From Melastoma dodecandrum (lineage: Eukaryota > Streptophyta > Magnoliopsida > Myrtales > Melastomataceae), in assembly GCA_029817715.1 (NCBI GenBank), contig JARUPY010000473.1, forward strand, positions 5,394,001-5,458,000: DNA of 64,000 bases, written 5' to 3'. A program made the position numbers and the translations under genes. The notes below the pieces were generated by a model that ran no database searches, was not told where the DNA came from, and saw only the letters and a program-made list of their open reading frames with translations. Below, in pieces: positions 10,858 to 22,205 of this stretch (positions are counted from its first letter, which is position 1; every line of letters begins with the position of its first letter).

Positions 10858-11062
10858 CACCCACCAACATGGGGTTGGTCTAAGTGGTAAGGAATTTGAA
10901 TTCGCTTAAGGAGGTCTCGAGTTCCAAACCTATTGTACGCAGCCACCCATGTTGTAAGACTCACTCACTATAGTCAGGAGTCCTACCCGTGTCGAGTCCG
11001 GATTAGTGGGAGCGAAAGTTCCAAATATCGGGTGGGTAACCAAAAAAATAAGGGCACACCCC
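10858..11062 (+). mobile_element. tRNA-derived SINE
   Basis: The body has RNA polymerase III boxes in the right order and spacing: an A box in GGTCTAAGTGGTAAG (about 10876) and a B box in GGTCTCGAGTTCCAAACC (about 10913). It ends in an A-rich run (CCAAAAAAATAA) followed by AAGGGCACACCCC, which repeats the sequence left of the gypsy insertion. No full tRNA cloverleaf can be drawn, so it is a SINE and not a tRNA gene. Confidence 0.7.
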
Positions 11063-12024
11063 TAAAAAATGTTAATCCTACTCCAAAGCTATGTATATCC
11101 ACGTATACACAAAAGAGGACCCCTTTAGAAACTCCGTATACCAAAGTGAATGTAATGTGAATATTCGGTTGTGGTTCTTCTGATCTGGCCCAAAATGTTT
11201 AGCTTGATTTGAAACAAAATTCTTTGCATGGTTTTCTTGAGGATAAATCATGTATGACCTCTTCCCTGTGCCACAGGTTGGGTTAATAGGTTTGCTAATG
11301 CTGGAGATGCAGTGGTGGAAGTTGCAGAAACTCAGTAGGGTGAGATCATCTGCTGCTGTTATCTTTCTGTATTGATCTTATTGTGTGGGCATTGCACCAG
11401 TCTAGCATTCTTGTGTTTTCTTGCTTACCGGCGACACTATGGGTGTAGACAAATGCAAATAACTTCTACAATCCACTGAGGCCGACATCTGGTTTGAAGA
11501 TCCAAATAAGTTGGATTTGTTCATTTCATGCTTCTCGTTACATAAATGAATAGAATGTAGTAACGACAGCGAATTCATGTCATCGACCCCATTTTGTGAG
11601 AATAGACTAGAGTGTTGTCTTCTCGTCGACATGTAACCAACTAATGGCTATGACTGTTAGATCCGTCTTGAAACTCTACATTGTCATATGCGCTGTGGGC
11701 GGACTGGTTCATTTTCTAGTTTGTATCTTGCAGTTTAGGCAAGCAAAAACAGACATAGTAAGTGCCAGCAAAGTGGCTTACCGGTTTCTGCTGGGAGCAG
11801 CTTCGCATATCAACGTTCCTGCAGATTCGCCCAGCAACTTGAATAGAGGGATAGCGCAATTTCAGGTGGCCTGGTTCAAGAACCTCATTAAACCTGGCAA
11901 GAAGCCATCTAGTAGCATAGAAGTTGACAAAGACCCTGATGGCATACCGAAGCCTGGAACTAAACCAGAAACTCAAGGAGACGCCGAGGTAATGCTGCAG
12001 CAAAAACAACCGTCGGACATGTAA

Positions 12025-13063
12025 AGTTGGGATCTTTTTCTTTTTTTCTGGGGATGTGCTCCCTGTGGGGCTTGTGTGTCACAATCCTATATCAAGTAGA
12101 CGTTCATTCGTTAAGGAATAGAGGAGGAGCTTTGGTTCACTGGTCTGGATTAGTGACTGTTGTACTTTGTTGGAAGAGTATGTATGTCATACGATGATGC
12201 ATGTAAATGACTACTAGGGAGGACAGAGTTTGATGATCTGTAAGAAATCAGACTGGGCCAGCTTGAAACACTGTCTATAGGAGTGAATACGAAGACGAAG
12301 GCCCTTGAAACCTCAAACATAACGAATTCCCACCAATTTGTCCGTCCCCCTTGTTACAAAAGGAGAAGCCAATTTCTGGTTGCCATGAGTAATCAAAAAG
12401 TAGAGTTGGACCGAAAGCATTTTAATAAATTCAAAAAAGCAGGAGGAGGAGAAAGAGAAGGAGAAGATACGTGTCCGACTGGAATGCGGCACAGGGGTCA
12501 AAATCACCCTCGCAATAACGTGCCATATTTCTAATTGCTAAAATGGACGACATCCTCCAATTTCTAATTACTTTTTTTTTTTAAAGCTGGTGGTGGGCCC
12601 AAAGAACATGGTGGGTTGAAAAGATTAGATTAATATTAGGGATAGGAGGAGATACGTGGAAGCAAATCCGACCTTGGGGGTGGGAAATCAATCATTAAAG
12701 GAGAAGTGGGAGTGGGTTTAAAAGTTTATGTTATCCAGAAAGGAATATTATTTTTAAAATGAAATGAAATTGGGGGAAGAAGAAAGAGGGTGGTGGGGGT
12801 GGTGGGAAGTCTTTGGAATGGCAACAAAGTTTGGTGGTGCGGTCGTCCACTTGCGTATTCCCACATAGCATGGGGGGTGGTGGTGGTGTTAGGTTTCAAC
12901 ACGATTCTCATCATCATCATGGCACATGCCCATGTAAACCGACTTCCCTCTGTCACATGTTCACATGCCATCCTCTCTCGGTTCTTGGCAAGAGTTTGTG
13001 TTTGTTGCTTTGCCTCTCTTGTTTTTAGTACTTTTTTTTTTGCTTTGCTTTGGTACTCTTACA
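12025..13063. other. Intergenic DNA downstream of DeSI
   Basis: The first 200 bp are probably the DeSI 3' UTR. From about 12540 to 13060 the sequence is rich in GT/GGT runs and pyrimidines and may be the promoter and leader of the candidate exon at 13064. The open frames here (12283-12534, 12726-12971, 12790-13119) follow low-complexity sequence and are not credible genes. Confidence 0.4.
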
Positions 13064-13105
13064 ATGAGAGCGACCCACCTCCTCCTCATCCTCGTCTTAT
13101 TCGGG
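13064..13105 (+). other. Candidate first exon encoding a signal peptide (low confidence)
   Basis: ATG at 13064 opens MRATHLLLILVLFG, a hydrophobic signal-peptide-like start, directly followed by a good splice donor (GGG|GTGAGC). A CT-rich leader precedes it. The foldback element at 13112 inserted six bases into the supposed intron, and its target duplication covers the donor. No following exon was recognised to the right of the element, so this may be a broken gene or chance. Confidence 0.25.
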
Positions 13106-13111
13106 GTGAGC
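13102..13111. repeat. Left target duplication of the foldback element
   Basis: CGGGGTGAGC here is repeated at 14545-14554. A 9-10-bp duplication is the size made by Mutator-family transposases. Confidence 0.7.
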
Positions 13112-14544
13112 AGCGCTAACGATACGTTACGTTGTTTATTAAATTCGATTCTTTTTTTTAGTAAAGTTTACTAAAAATCGATGTTTTTTAGTAAAATCAT
13201 TAGTAAATTACTAAAAAACATTAGTAATCCGCTACTAATTTTTCACTATTTGACCATTAGGAAAGTTACTAAACTAAGATTAGTAAATCTACGGAAAAAT
13301 TTACTAAACTTTTTAGTAACCGATTACTAAAAATAACGGTGATTTGACAGTTTTTTTTAGTAATCGTTACTAAAATTTCACTGTTCAACTTTAGTAATCG
13401 GTTACTAAAAAGTTTAGTAAATTTTTCCGCCGATTTACTAAACCTAGTTTAGTAACTTTTCGAATGGTCAAACAGTGAAAAATTAGTACCGGTTACTAAT
13501 TTTTTATAGTAAAATTTGTAATACTATTAATTTTCCAGGTAAGCCGTCCGGAGATTTTAGTAATGATTTACTAATTTTGTAAAAAAAATTAGTAAATTAT
13601 TGTGTAACATAGTAAATTCGTTAGTAAATTACTAAAGTCGTCCTTTTTTTTTTCGTAATTGTTTACTATTTTTTGAACGAAATTTAGTAATCGATTACTA
13701 AACTTTTTAGTAAATTACTAAATAAGACCGTACATTCCGAACCTAAAACCGAACCTACTTTCAGTGTGAAATTACCATTTTACCCCTGCGGTAAAATTAT
13801 AAATAGGTTCGGTTTTAGGTTCGGACTAAAAATTCGTAAACGATTCTGTAATTTATCGCAGGGGTAAAATGGTAATTTCACATTGAAAACAGGTTCAGTT
13901 TTAGGTTCGGAATGTACTGTTCAGTTTAGTAAATTACTAAAAAGTTTAATTTACTGAATTTTGTTCAAAAGGTAGTAAACGATTACGAAAAAAGAAATTA
14001 AAAATTTAGTAATTTACTAACGACTTTACTATGTTACACAGTAATTTATTAATTTTTCTTACAAAATTAGTAAATCATTATTAAAATCTCCGGACGGCCT
14101 ACTTGGAAAATTACTAGTATTACAAATTTTACTACAAAAAATTAGTAACCGTTACTAATTTTTCACTGTTTGACCATTCGGAAAGTTACTAAACTAGGTT
14201 TAGTAAATCGGCGAAAAAAATTATTTAACTTTTTAGTAGCCGATTACTAAAGTTGAACAGTGAAATTTTAGTAACGATTACTAAAAAATACTGTCAAATC
14301 ACCGTTATTTTTAGTAATATGTTACTAAAAAGTTTAGTAAATTTTTCCGCCGATTTACTAAACCTAGTTTAGTAACTTTCCGAATGGTCAAACAGTGAAA
14401 AATTAGTAACCGATTACTAATGTTTTTTAGTATTTTACTAATCATTTTACTAAAAAAAGTCGATTTTTAGTAAAAGATTACTAAAATTTTGGTCGAATTT
14501 AGTAAACAACATAACGGTTACGTGTACGTACCGTTAGCCGCTTC
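13112..14544. mobile_element. Mutator-type foldback element, non-coding, nested palindrome
   Basis: About 1.43 kb, flanked by a 9-10-bp direct repeat (CGGGGTGAGC). The two halves are inverted copies of each other around position 13828; ends read AGCGCTAACG on the left and, on the other strand, AGCGGCTAACG on the right. The sequence is dominated by TTAGTAA and TTACTAA. Each arm of about 680 bp is itself a hairpin: a unit of about 93 bp occurs at 13239-13331 (forward), 13390-13483 (reverse), 14159-14251 (forward) and 14310-14403 (reverse). The centre holds GGTTCGGTTTTAGGTTCGG and its inverted partner. There is no coding capacity, so it needs a transposase from elsewhere. Confidence 0.85.
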
Positions 14545-14554
14545 CGGGGTGAGC

Positions 14555-14962
14555 ATGCTTTTGTTACAAATCCGACTGCATTTCATTGTTATTATTCAAT
14601 CCACGCCTTATTATTGTCCATACCCTTTTTTTGAAAAACAAACATCCGTAATTGCTTAAAACACACTTCCATCATATTCATGGCGAGGCCCGCCCCGTGG
14701 ACAAAGTGTTGAATATCTTCTATTTGGACACTGCTACTTTTTTTTAAAAAAAAAAATTCTTAAATTATAATATATTCTTAGTATATATTTATAAATAGTT
14801 CGAACAATTACTTCATCAACTAAATAGCTTTGCGTAGCCGAATGAAAAAAAAAACTCTTAAGTTATCGAGGTTCTTTTATATTTTAAAAATTGGAGGTTT
14901 TATTATTTTGAGAAAGAAATATAAAGAGGAGTAATATTATCATACAAAATTATTAATAATAC
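14555..14962. other. Intergenic AT-rich DNA
   Basis: Ordinary AT-rich sequence between the foldback element and the left LTR of the SIRE-like element. No gene or repeat was recognised. Confidence 0.4.
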
Positions 14963-17802
14963 TGTTGGATCATTAAGATGCACTAAGAGGGGGTGAATTA
15001 ATGATTGTCACTTTTTCGACCTTTTTGTGTAAGCGGATGCGTACTGTAACATAGTAGAACGTTTCTCAGATTATGAAATCTGTTCGCCATAAGCGTTACG
15101 ATTTGGTCGAGTAGGTTTTGGTACGAGTGTTTGCACGATCGTAATGAACACAATAGTTTATAGTGGCTCAGCCTTAATCGGCCTACATCCACTTTCCACC
15201 TTAGAGGTGATTCCACTATATAAATATAATGGGTGCAAATATCAGGCGTTCAGTTTCTCACAAAATGAGTTTAGAATCCTTACAGGAACTAGAGATACCT
15301 CTCGGATAATGATCAGCTCCTCACTCAGTAGACATCTTCTCGTTTCTAGCAGGCGGATGCTCACACTCAGCAGTTGATAGCTCAAAGGATTTTTCATACA
15401 ACACGTTGTCGCTTTAGCTTAAGCCTCTCTTATCAAAGTACAAAGATAACGTAAAATTCAAAGTAATATAAATCCTCACAGAATGATTCCTTACAGTGAC
15501 AGAACGAGTACTTAAGGAGCAGTCCATTTCTGGTTCACAGTAGAGGAATGATTCAGCACTTAATCACTCACCAAAGGATTTCTAGACAGCTTTTGCCTCA
15601 TCTCAAGATGAGCCTGTAAGCACTCAAAAGACAATTACACAGAGTCACTTAGAACAGAGAAAAGAAAAGGGGTTGATTCCTCACACAGCGAAACCTGACT
15701 TCTCACACATCGAAGTCGGGATATCTATCATACACACAGTTCAAACGTGCACGGTTACCACATCCTCGACTCACTGCCAGGGGTGAACATTCGGTATTTC
15801 GGTATATCAAAATTTCAAATACGGAAATATCGAATTTTGAAAACCTAAATATTATGGATCCCGATCCCGATTCCAAATTTAAAATTCGGTATTACGATAA
15901 ATTTCTGAACTTTTTCAGTAATTTGATATTTACCGAATTACCAAAATTAATTTAAATTACCTTAATTTATATAATAAATAAAAGCACTTCGTCCTAACAA
16001 AAATTCAATTTCCAACCAAATTATCACAATTACAAATTTTCTCAAAAAATAAAATATCATCATATATTTTTTTATAGGCGATATCATCATATTTGTTTTG
16101 GGCCAATTGGGTTTTGCAAACTCATTACTTAATCGGGTGCCCAATTTGTGTCGGCCCTTATAAAATTCGGTATTTGGTAAATGCTGAAGTTTTTTCGAAT
16201 ATCGATTCCAATCTCGAATAGAGTTTTAATAAAATATCACTCCCAAACCCGATTCCAAATATGGAAATACCAATTTCGAATTCCCGAAAGATTGAAATTT
16301 CGGGTTTGGAATCGGTATACCGAAATTTTTACTCTTGTCTACTCGCTGCACTGTACACCCAGTGCCTAAGGTGAAATTTTCAACTCCGGCGACTCCCATG
16401 AAACTTGCTCTATTGTCCTTGGTCGAGACTTCCACTCTGCCGGCGTTCCCAACTCCTGCTCTACCCTGTATGCACGAGACTTCTGGCACACCCGCAAGTG
16501 CGTATCTAACTGCACAAAATCCGTAGGTTCGTGACTTCACTGCGAAAATACACGACAAGAACAACTTCTTGCCGATGGGTTAGCAACTAGTTACTACAAT
16601 AAAAACATGTATTTACTTAGCTTCCCTTAGACATTTCGTCAACCGCTCGTTGAACACACCAAGGACACACAGCTCCTCTCAAGGATCATGGTATCACATA
16701 GCCCTTGGTACTCTCACATGCAGTTGCGAGAGGTAGGAACCAGGCGATCACTTAGCACCTGTCAAATGACACAAATCACACAGCCTTAGAGCTTCATAGC
16801 ACACACAGGATCTGAAAAACATTTTGATCTTGTAACCAAGGCCGGAATATTTGGAGGAAAACGTCAAGGGAGTGTCCAGATTTATTTGGCAATCCCATTG
16901 ATATGTTCCATAATTTCAGTGGATCAGACTAATCTGATTGAGAACCTACTCAACGGTCGCTGCAATAGAGATGGAAAGTTCTCAAACGGTAACTTTCCAT
17001 AGTTAATTAATTTCATCCGAATGAAATAATTAAAATACCATAATAGATAATTGACCTAACAACTATTATATAACATCAATCATTGAAATCAAATCATAAT
17101 TTTAAATTATTTGATTTGATGATCATCCCTTGGTGTAACATTGCTGCACATCAAAAGCTTCCATAAAATATTTTGTTTCCAAATCTCAACTTGGAAAGCT
17201 ACTATTATATTTTTTTAGTTGCCTAAATAGATGTTTTGGGATGTCCAAATCAAATTGAATATATTTAGACATCTCAAAATATATTATGAGTTAATTAAAA
17301 ATGTAACATAAATATTAAATATTTATTTCCATATTTTTAGTGGACAAGCGTAACAAGAAAGTAGCATCTTACTGTAAAGTAGCAATATACTGCTCATGCT
17401 AGTTGTGGCTCAACAATACTTTGCTCAAACTATCACTAAATATTTCATCTTTTAATGAATGAAATTTATCAAAAGGATTATTATTAATTTCCACAATTAG
17501 AGGCTTTATTACCATAATTATGATAAAATATATTTTAAATTAAATTAGAATATTTAGGACATCTAGATAATAACTGAAGCATTGAATTAAGCAGGACAAT
17601 TTGAAATATGAATTACTTTCAATATTTTTTTTCTGGAAAAGTAATTATTTCTACGTTTAAAAAAGGACAACTCAATATTACAACGACACAATACTATAAC
17701 GCTGCATCACATTCCTCAAGCTTATCATCAAAGACAAACGAAGTGTTACAACAACAAAGTCCTATGATTTTATAACGTAGCTTCTCAAGCTCATCTAAAT
17801 TG
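14963..17802 (-). repeat. 3' LTR of the SIRE-like element (interrupted by a MITE)
   Basis: It begins TGTTGGATC and aligns with 22440-24280 through many shared stretches (for example the segments after 15640 and 22980). It contains the hAT-type MITE at 15778-16341. It also keeps about 190 bp near its left end that the other LTR has lost, and about 330 bp near 17470-17800 that the other LTR lacks because that copy is truncated. Confidence 0.75.
15778..16341. mobile_element. hAT-type MITE inside the left LTR
   Basis: 564 bp beginning CAGGGGTGAACATTCGG and ending, on the other strand, TAGACAAGAGTAAAAATTTCGG. Flanks are CTCACTGC (15770-15777) and CTCGCTGC (16342-16349), an 8-bp duplication with one change, the size made by hAT transposases. 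The sister LTR near 23104-23112 has the uninterrupted site, which confirms insertion. TTCGGTAT-type motifs recur throughout. No coding sequence. Confidence 0.75.
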
Positions 17803-17879
17803 TCCCCCTTTTTTATGATGACAAAACACGAAGCTTTAACTTAAAAATAAGGAATAAAGTATAGAGCTTGAAATACATG

Positions 17880-19740
17880 GTCAATTCCCCCTGAGAGTAA
17901 GCACCAACTTGCTTACTTTTTTCATAGAGCTAGAGCTCCCTCTCAACATTTCCTTCAACCCCTTTTTGTCATATCAAAAAGAAGTGAAAGACATAACAAG
18001 AGATGGATTTATTAATGGTGTAGAAAAAGTATGTGAATACCTAAAGTTCATAAGGAGGAGAGCTCAACTCAATCCTTAGAAACAAGTCTGAAAAAGAGGA
18101 GAGCACATCTCAAGCCTCATCAGCATCATCAACATTATTAATATCATTGTTAAACAAATTCTGGATCATCTCCTCCAACTTACCAAGCCTTTTAACATAG
18201 TTGTCCATCCTTTTCAGAATGGAGCGCCTGGTACAGTTAAGTTCCTCAATGAGGACCTTTTGCAACTTTTAAGAAGATGAATCCTTAGGTGCGACAGCAT
18301 CCTTCTCGCGTTTACCACGCCTGGATTTCTCAGCAGATGTTGCCTTATTGCGCACAGAAGCAGCGATTTCTCGCTTTGTGGGTTTCTTAATAAACTCACC
18401 ATCAGAATATGCATAGCCTATGCTTTCAACAGAGTTACCACCAATCACCTAAGTGGTCCAAGCATCCAGCTTGTTTAAGTGAGTCACATCTTCACCATAA
18501 GATTTCAACAGAGATAATATGAGCAAAGGGTAGCGCAAGACCTTCATCTTTCATACATGACGGTCTCTATGCATGATTGAGTCATCACTTCCTATTCGAG
18601 GACCCAAGCAGGACATTACTGCTTTATGAAACATGCAATTGCTGAAACTCAGCGCAGTGTTCTGTAGATATCCGTTGGTATGAATGTGAACACCATCATT
18701 AATGGTCTGATAAGCCTCCAGCTTCCCCTCATCGATGACCCTCAAATTATTGATTGGGCAGAGTTGAAGATCCGACAGACAAAACACAGAGAAGACAAAA
18801 GTATTTTCTCTAATCAACATCTTAATGAAGTTAATAGTGAAATCCTCCTTGTTGAAGATGATATTGGCATAGAACTCTTTCACTTTAGAAAAATAACCTA
18901 CATCATCATACTCACAGAAAGTGTTCCATGTCAATTTCTCAAACATGTGAGAGAACCCCAGTTAATGTTGATCAAACGAGGTGAAGTCTATCTACTTGTA
19001 AGCAACAACATTTTTACCATCTAGATTCCTATTTGGTATGTAATCATTAGCAAGCACATAATTTAACTCAGCCTGAAACACATTCTGGTCTATAGTTGGT
19101 AGAAACGTATATGGCTCAACATCAATAGCCTTTAATTTCTTAACACCAGAGGAGCTAAGCTTTAGATAATCCTTACCACCTGATAGAACCCGTTTCTTCT
19201 TGCAGTGTGTTAAAACATCATCAGGCATTTTAGTGTGACTATGTGTGGTGACTACAGGGAGCAGCCACCTCCTCTGTTCTCAACAGTAGAGAACATCTCC
19301 ACAACAGGAGACGAATCATTAGCAACATCCTCTTAAGTGAAATTCTCCAATTCCTTTTCAGGATCATAAATCTCCTTCTTAGTGGAGTCAATGACGATAG
19401 GCGATGTTAACTTAACAGGTTTCGCCTTGGTTCTTTCATGGGAGACGGCCTCAACAGCCTTTGCAGCATGAGTAGGATCTGCGCAGTGTTGGATTCAGCA
19501 TGCACTGCCTAAGCAACAACGACAGTAGTAGCCTTTGCAAGGGTAGTAACTTCATCCTTAGCGCGTAGGATCTGCGCAGTGTTGGATTCAGCATGCACCG
19601 CCTAAGCAACAATGACAGTAGTAGCCTTTGCAAGGTAGTAACTTCGTCCTTAGCAGTTGCAATGACGGAGGCAACCTCAGCGGCTTCATCAAGCAACGAT
19701 TTCTCAACATATTACATGTTTTTCATGCTAGTAGTTGGGA
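17880..19740 (-). pseudogene. Post-pol extra ORF of the SIRE-like element (decayed)
   Basis: Minus-strand open pieces, notably 18551-18946 (KLTWNTFCEYDDVGYFSKVK, then EFYANIIF and FSNCMFHKAVMSCLGPRIG) and 18992-19228, fit the 'putative plant transposon protein' type found after pol in SIRE/Maximus elements. Stops break the frame. The stretch 19473-19655 contains a direct tandem duplication of about 94 bp. Confidence 0.6.
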
Positions 19741-19879
19741 TTACATATCCCTAATTCATTTTGCAAATATATAAACCTTAACCTATCAAGAGGTTTGGTA
19801 AATATATCAGCAATTTGTTGCTCAGTATTAACATACTAAATATCAACAACACCCATTTGCACATTATCAAGTGTAAGGT

Positions 19880-20330
19880 GATGTCTCAACTCAATATGCT
19901 TTGACATCAAGGGATAGACTTAATTGCATTTCTGTTATCACACATTATAAGAATGCTATTAAAATGAAGATCATAATCTTCAAGTTGTTGTCGCATCCAA
20001 AGTAGTTGGGCACAGCAGCTGGCTGCTGCAACATATTCAACCTCAACTGTAGATAAAGCAACTAAAGACTTTTTTTTTAAGAAAACTAGGAAATTAATAT
20101 ATTTCCAAGTAATTGACAAGTACCATATGTGCTTTTTCTGTCAATACGACATCTATCATAATCAACATCTGAATAACCTACAGGATCCAGCAAAGATCCT
20201 TCGGAATACCATAGACCTAAGCTGACAGTTCCTGCAAGGTATCGAAAGATCCTCTTGACTGCGACTAGGTGTGATTTTTTTGGGGCAGACTGAAATCTAA
20301 CGTATAAGAACATGTTAAACATGATATCAG
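19880..20330 (-). pseudogene. Copia RNase H remnant
   Basis: Minus strand reads APKKSHLVAVKRIFRYLAGT, then GLWYSEGSLLDPVGYSDVDY, RKSTYGTCQLLG and further on KKSLVALSTVEVEYVAAASC, MRQQLEDYD. This is the classic copia RNase H region. The first part and the second part are in different frames. Confidence 0.85.
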
Positions 20331-20779
20331 GTCGTGAAGCAGTAAGGTAGTAACCCTATCATGCTTCTATATAGTTTGGAATCCATTTCCAGCAGACGTA
20401 TTCTAAAAAGACAGGATACCGATGTTGTTCTCCAATGAAGCAAGTAACACTATTCCGTGATACATTGCATGATTTTTCATTGAAGACCATAAAATAATCT
20501 TTATTATACAATTAACTAACACTAATCAAATTGTGTCAGAGGCCTTTACCATATAGGACTCCTTCAATGATCAGGGAATCAAAACAAAAAAGGTTCCTAT
20601 TCCTTTAACTATTCATTTTCCATTGTCACAAAATGTGACAGAACTACCATCCTGGAAAACCAGTGTGGAGAATAAGGAGACATCTCCTGACCAGTGCCTC
20701 GAGCAACCATTATCTAAGTATCATCCATGGTCTTTAGCAATGGACTTGGAGCATCCCTGAAATAGAGAAAAATTTTAAG
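20331..20779 (-). pseudogene. Copia protease remnant and deletion joint
   Basis: Around 20630-20760 the minus strand reads YLDNGCSRHWSGDVSLF and FQDGSSVTFCDNGK, the copia protease/GAG-pre-integrase border. The active-site D-S-G has become D-N-G. Immediately leftward the sequence passes into RNase H, so integrase and reverse transcriptase are missing. Confidence 0.7.
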
Positions 20780-22205
20780 TTAGTAGTTGATTCCATTTAA
20801 CAATATAACCATTAACTTTAGAAGTAATGCCATGCATATCATTTCATCTGATATGGCAATTTTTAATAAAATGACCCAGCTTTCTACAATACTCGGTAGC
20901 CTTTGGATAATATAATGAGAATAGTCATTCTCAACATTAGGAATGTATTTCCCATAATGTGAATATCTGTCATTTCCTGATTTGTGCATCTCATGCATGC
21001 ATAAACCAGTTTTGTTATGCACAGAACTAAGTTGCTGTTGCAATTCCTCAATCTTTGACTTAGATTAAGAAGTTGCTTTACCACTTCCTTAGTCTTTGTT
21101 AATAACTACTCCTTAAGAGAAACGTTCTCAACACTCAACAGTTTATTATCCTTCTTGAGAGCTTTATTGTTTGCGGTCAATGACTCAAATTTGTCAGAGA
21201 GTTCTGTCAAAAGATTCTCAATATCATCAGTAGATAGATCAGAGGGAGAGAAAGCATCTGCCTTCTCATTTTCAGCATCAGTTTGTGCCATATAGCGGAG
21301 ATTTGTTGTTATCTCATCCAGAACCGATTCTTCATCACTATCACTCTAAGATGCCAACATGGCGTTTTTCTTATGCTTTGAAGGTTTTCCCTTTTCATTT
21401 AAGTTTGAACAGTCTGGTCGCATATGACCAGGTTTGTTGCATTCAAAACACACACCACCTTTACCTTGGTATGGTTTTGGATTTTTCTTTTTAACATCCG
21501 CTTTCCCTTAAACGAGTTTTTTCAAAGATACTTTTTGAATTTCCTTGTCATCAAAGGGATTTCATTATCTGAATCAAATGAAGACTCATCCTCAGATTCA
21601 TCAAAAGTATCAACACTTCCTTTAAATGCAATATCATTATATGTCTTTTCTTCAGCAAACTTGTTATCATTCTCATAAGCGACAAGAGAACCAAGTAGCT
21701 GTTGAGGACTTGAGCTCGTCAAGTCTTTTACTTCTTCAATTGTCATTTTCTTGGCTTCCCAAGATTTAGGCAAAGAGTGAAAGATTTTTCTGACCAGCTC
21801 ATAATTATAAATGGTTTTGCTAAGAGATTTCATGGCATTAGTGATTTTGGTGAGTTTACCAAACATTTGATTTATCGACTCATCCTTCTTCATTTTGAAT
21901 GCTTCGTATTGAGTTACTAATGCATGCACTTTGGATTCTTTGACTTGTTCTGTTCCATCATATATCAAAACAAGTCTATCCCACATTTCTTTCGAAGTCT
22001 TACAAGTGGAAACGCGATTAAATTCATTTCCAGTAAGACCGCACACTAAGTAGTGCCTTGCTTTAGTGTTGAGAGATATGATTCTCTTTCTTTCAGTTTT
22101 ATGTCGAGAGTCATTAGGATTAAGTGGAAGAACCGTAAGGCCTCCTTCCATTATAATATGCCAACAACCGACTTCTTTTGCTCCTATGAACAACTCTATT
22201 CTCAT
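20780..22205 (-). pseudogene. Copia gag (UBN2 type) remnant
   Basis: 21522-22205 is open for 227 codons: ELFIGAKEVGCWHIIMEGG, KARHYLVCGLTGNEFNRVST, EMWDRLVLIYDGTEQVKESK, ELVRKIFHSLPKSWEAKKMT, SPQQLLGSLVAYENDNKFAE. Further left come a CCHC knuckle (CFECNKPGHMRPDC) and a second one (CRKLGHFIKNC) with coiled-coil sequence between (ESLTANNKALKKDNKLLSVE). Frameshifts separate these blocks. Confidence 0.85.

Larger units (their letters stand above)
6433..12024 (+). pseudogene. DeSI/PPPDE-type deSUMOylating isopeptidase gene, disrupted
   Basis: Family role: PPPDE proteins are thiol isopeptidases with a His-Cys pair that remove SUMO or ubiquitin. Pieces seen: exon 1 6433-6567 (45 aa from MTEVILHIYDL to GGIFHSAIQ, with the catalytic His); exon 2 7068-7326; exon 3 11277-about 11338 (GWVNRFANAGDAVVEVAE); exon 4 11734-12024 (FRQAKTDIVSASKVAYRFL to the stop). 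Defects: exon 2 lacks one base near 7092, shifts again near 7195, has a stop at 7252-7254 and a further shift near 7272, where the NCNHF motif with the catalytic Cys should be and is destroyed. Exon 3 ends at an in-frame TAG (336-338 of the 11001 block). The first intron would start with GC (6568), not GT. Intron 2 holds a gypsy element and a SINE. Nearby HSP90 and BCH have no such errors, so decay is likelier than sequencing noise. Relatives: At4g25660/At4g25680. Confidence 0.85.

Noticed and set aside
10862..10935. tRNA gene suggested by A-box and B-box sequences
   Set aside because: No acceptor stem or anticodon arm can be formed, and an A-rich tail with target duplication follows; it is a SINE.
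12726..13119. Overlapping small ORFs on both strands
   Set aside because: They follow GGT/ACC runs; no conserved motif other than the possible signal-peptide exon at 13064.
13130..14540. Satellite or CRISPR-like array of TTAGTAA repeats
   Set aside because: The repeats are not evenly spaced and the whole stretch is one inverted structure with a target duplication, so it is a foldback transposon.
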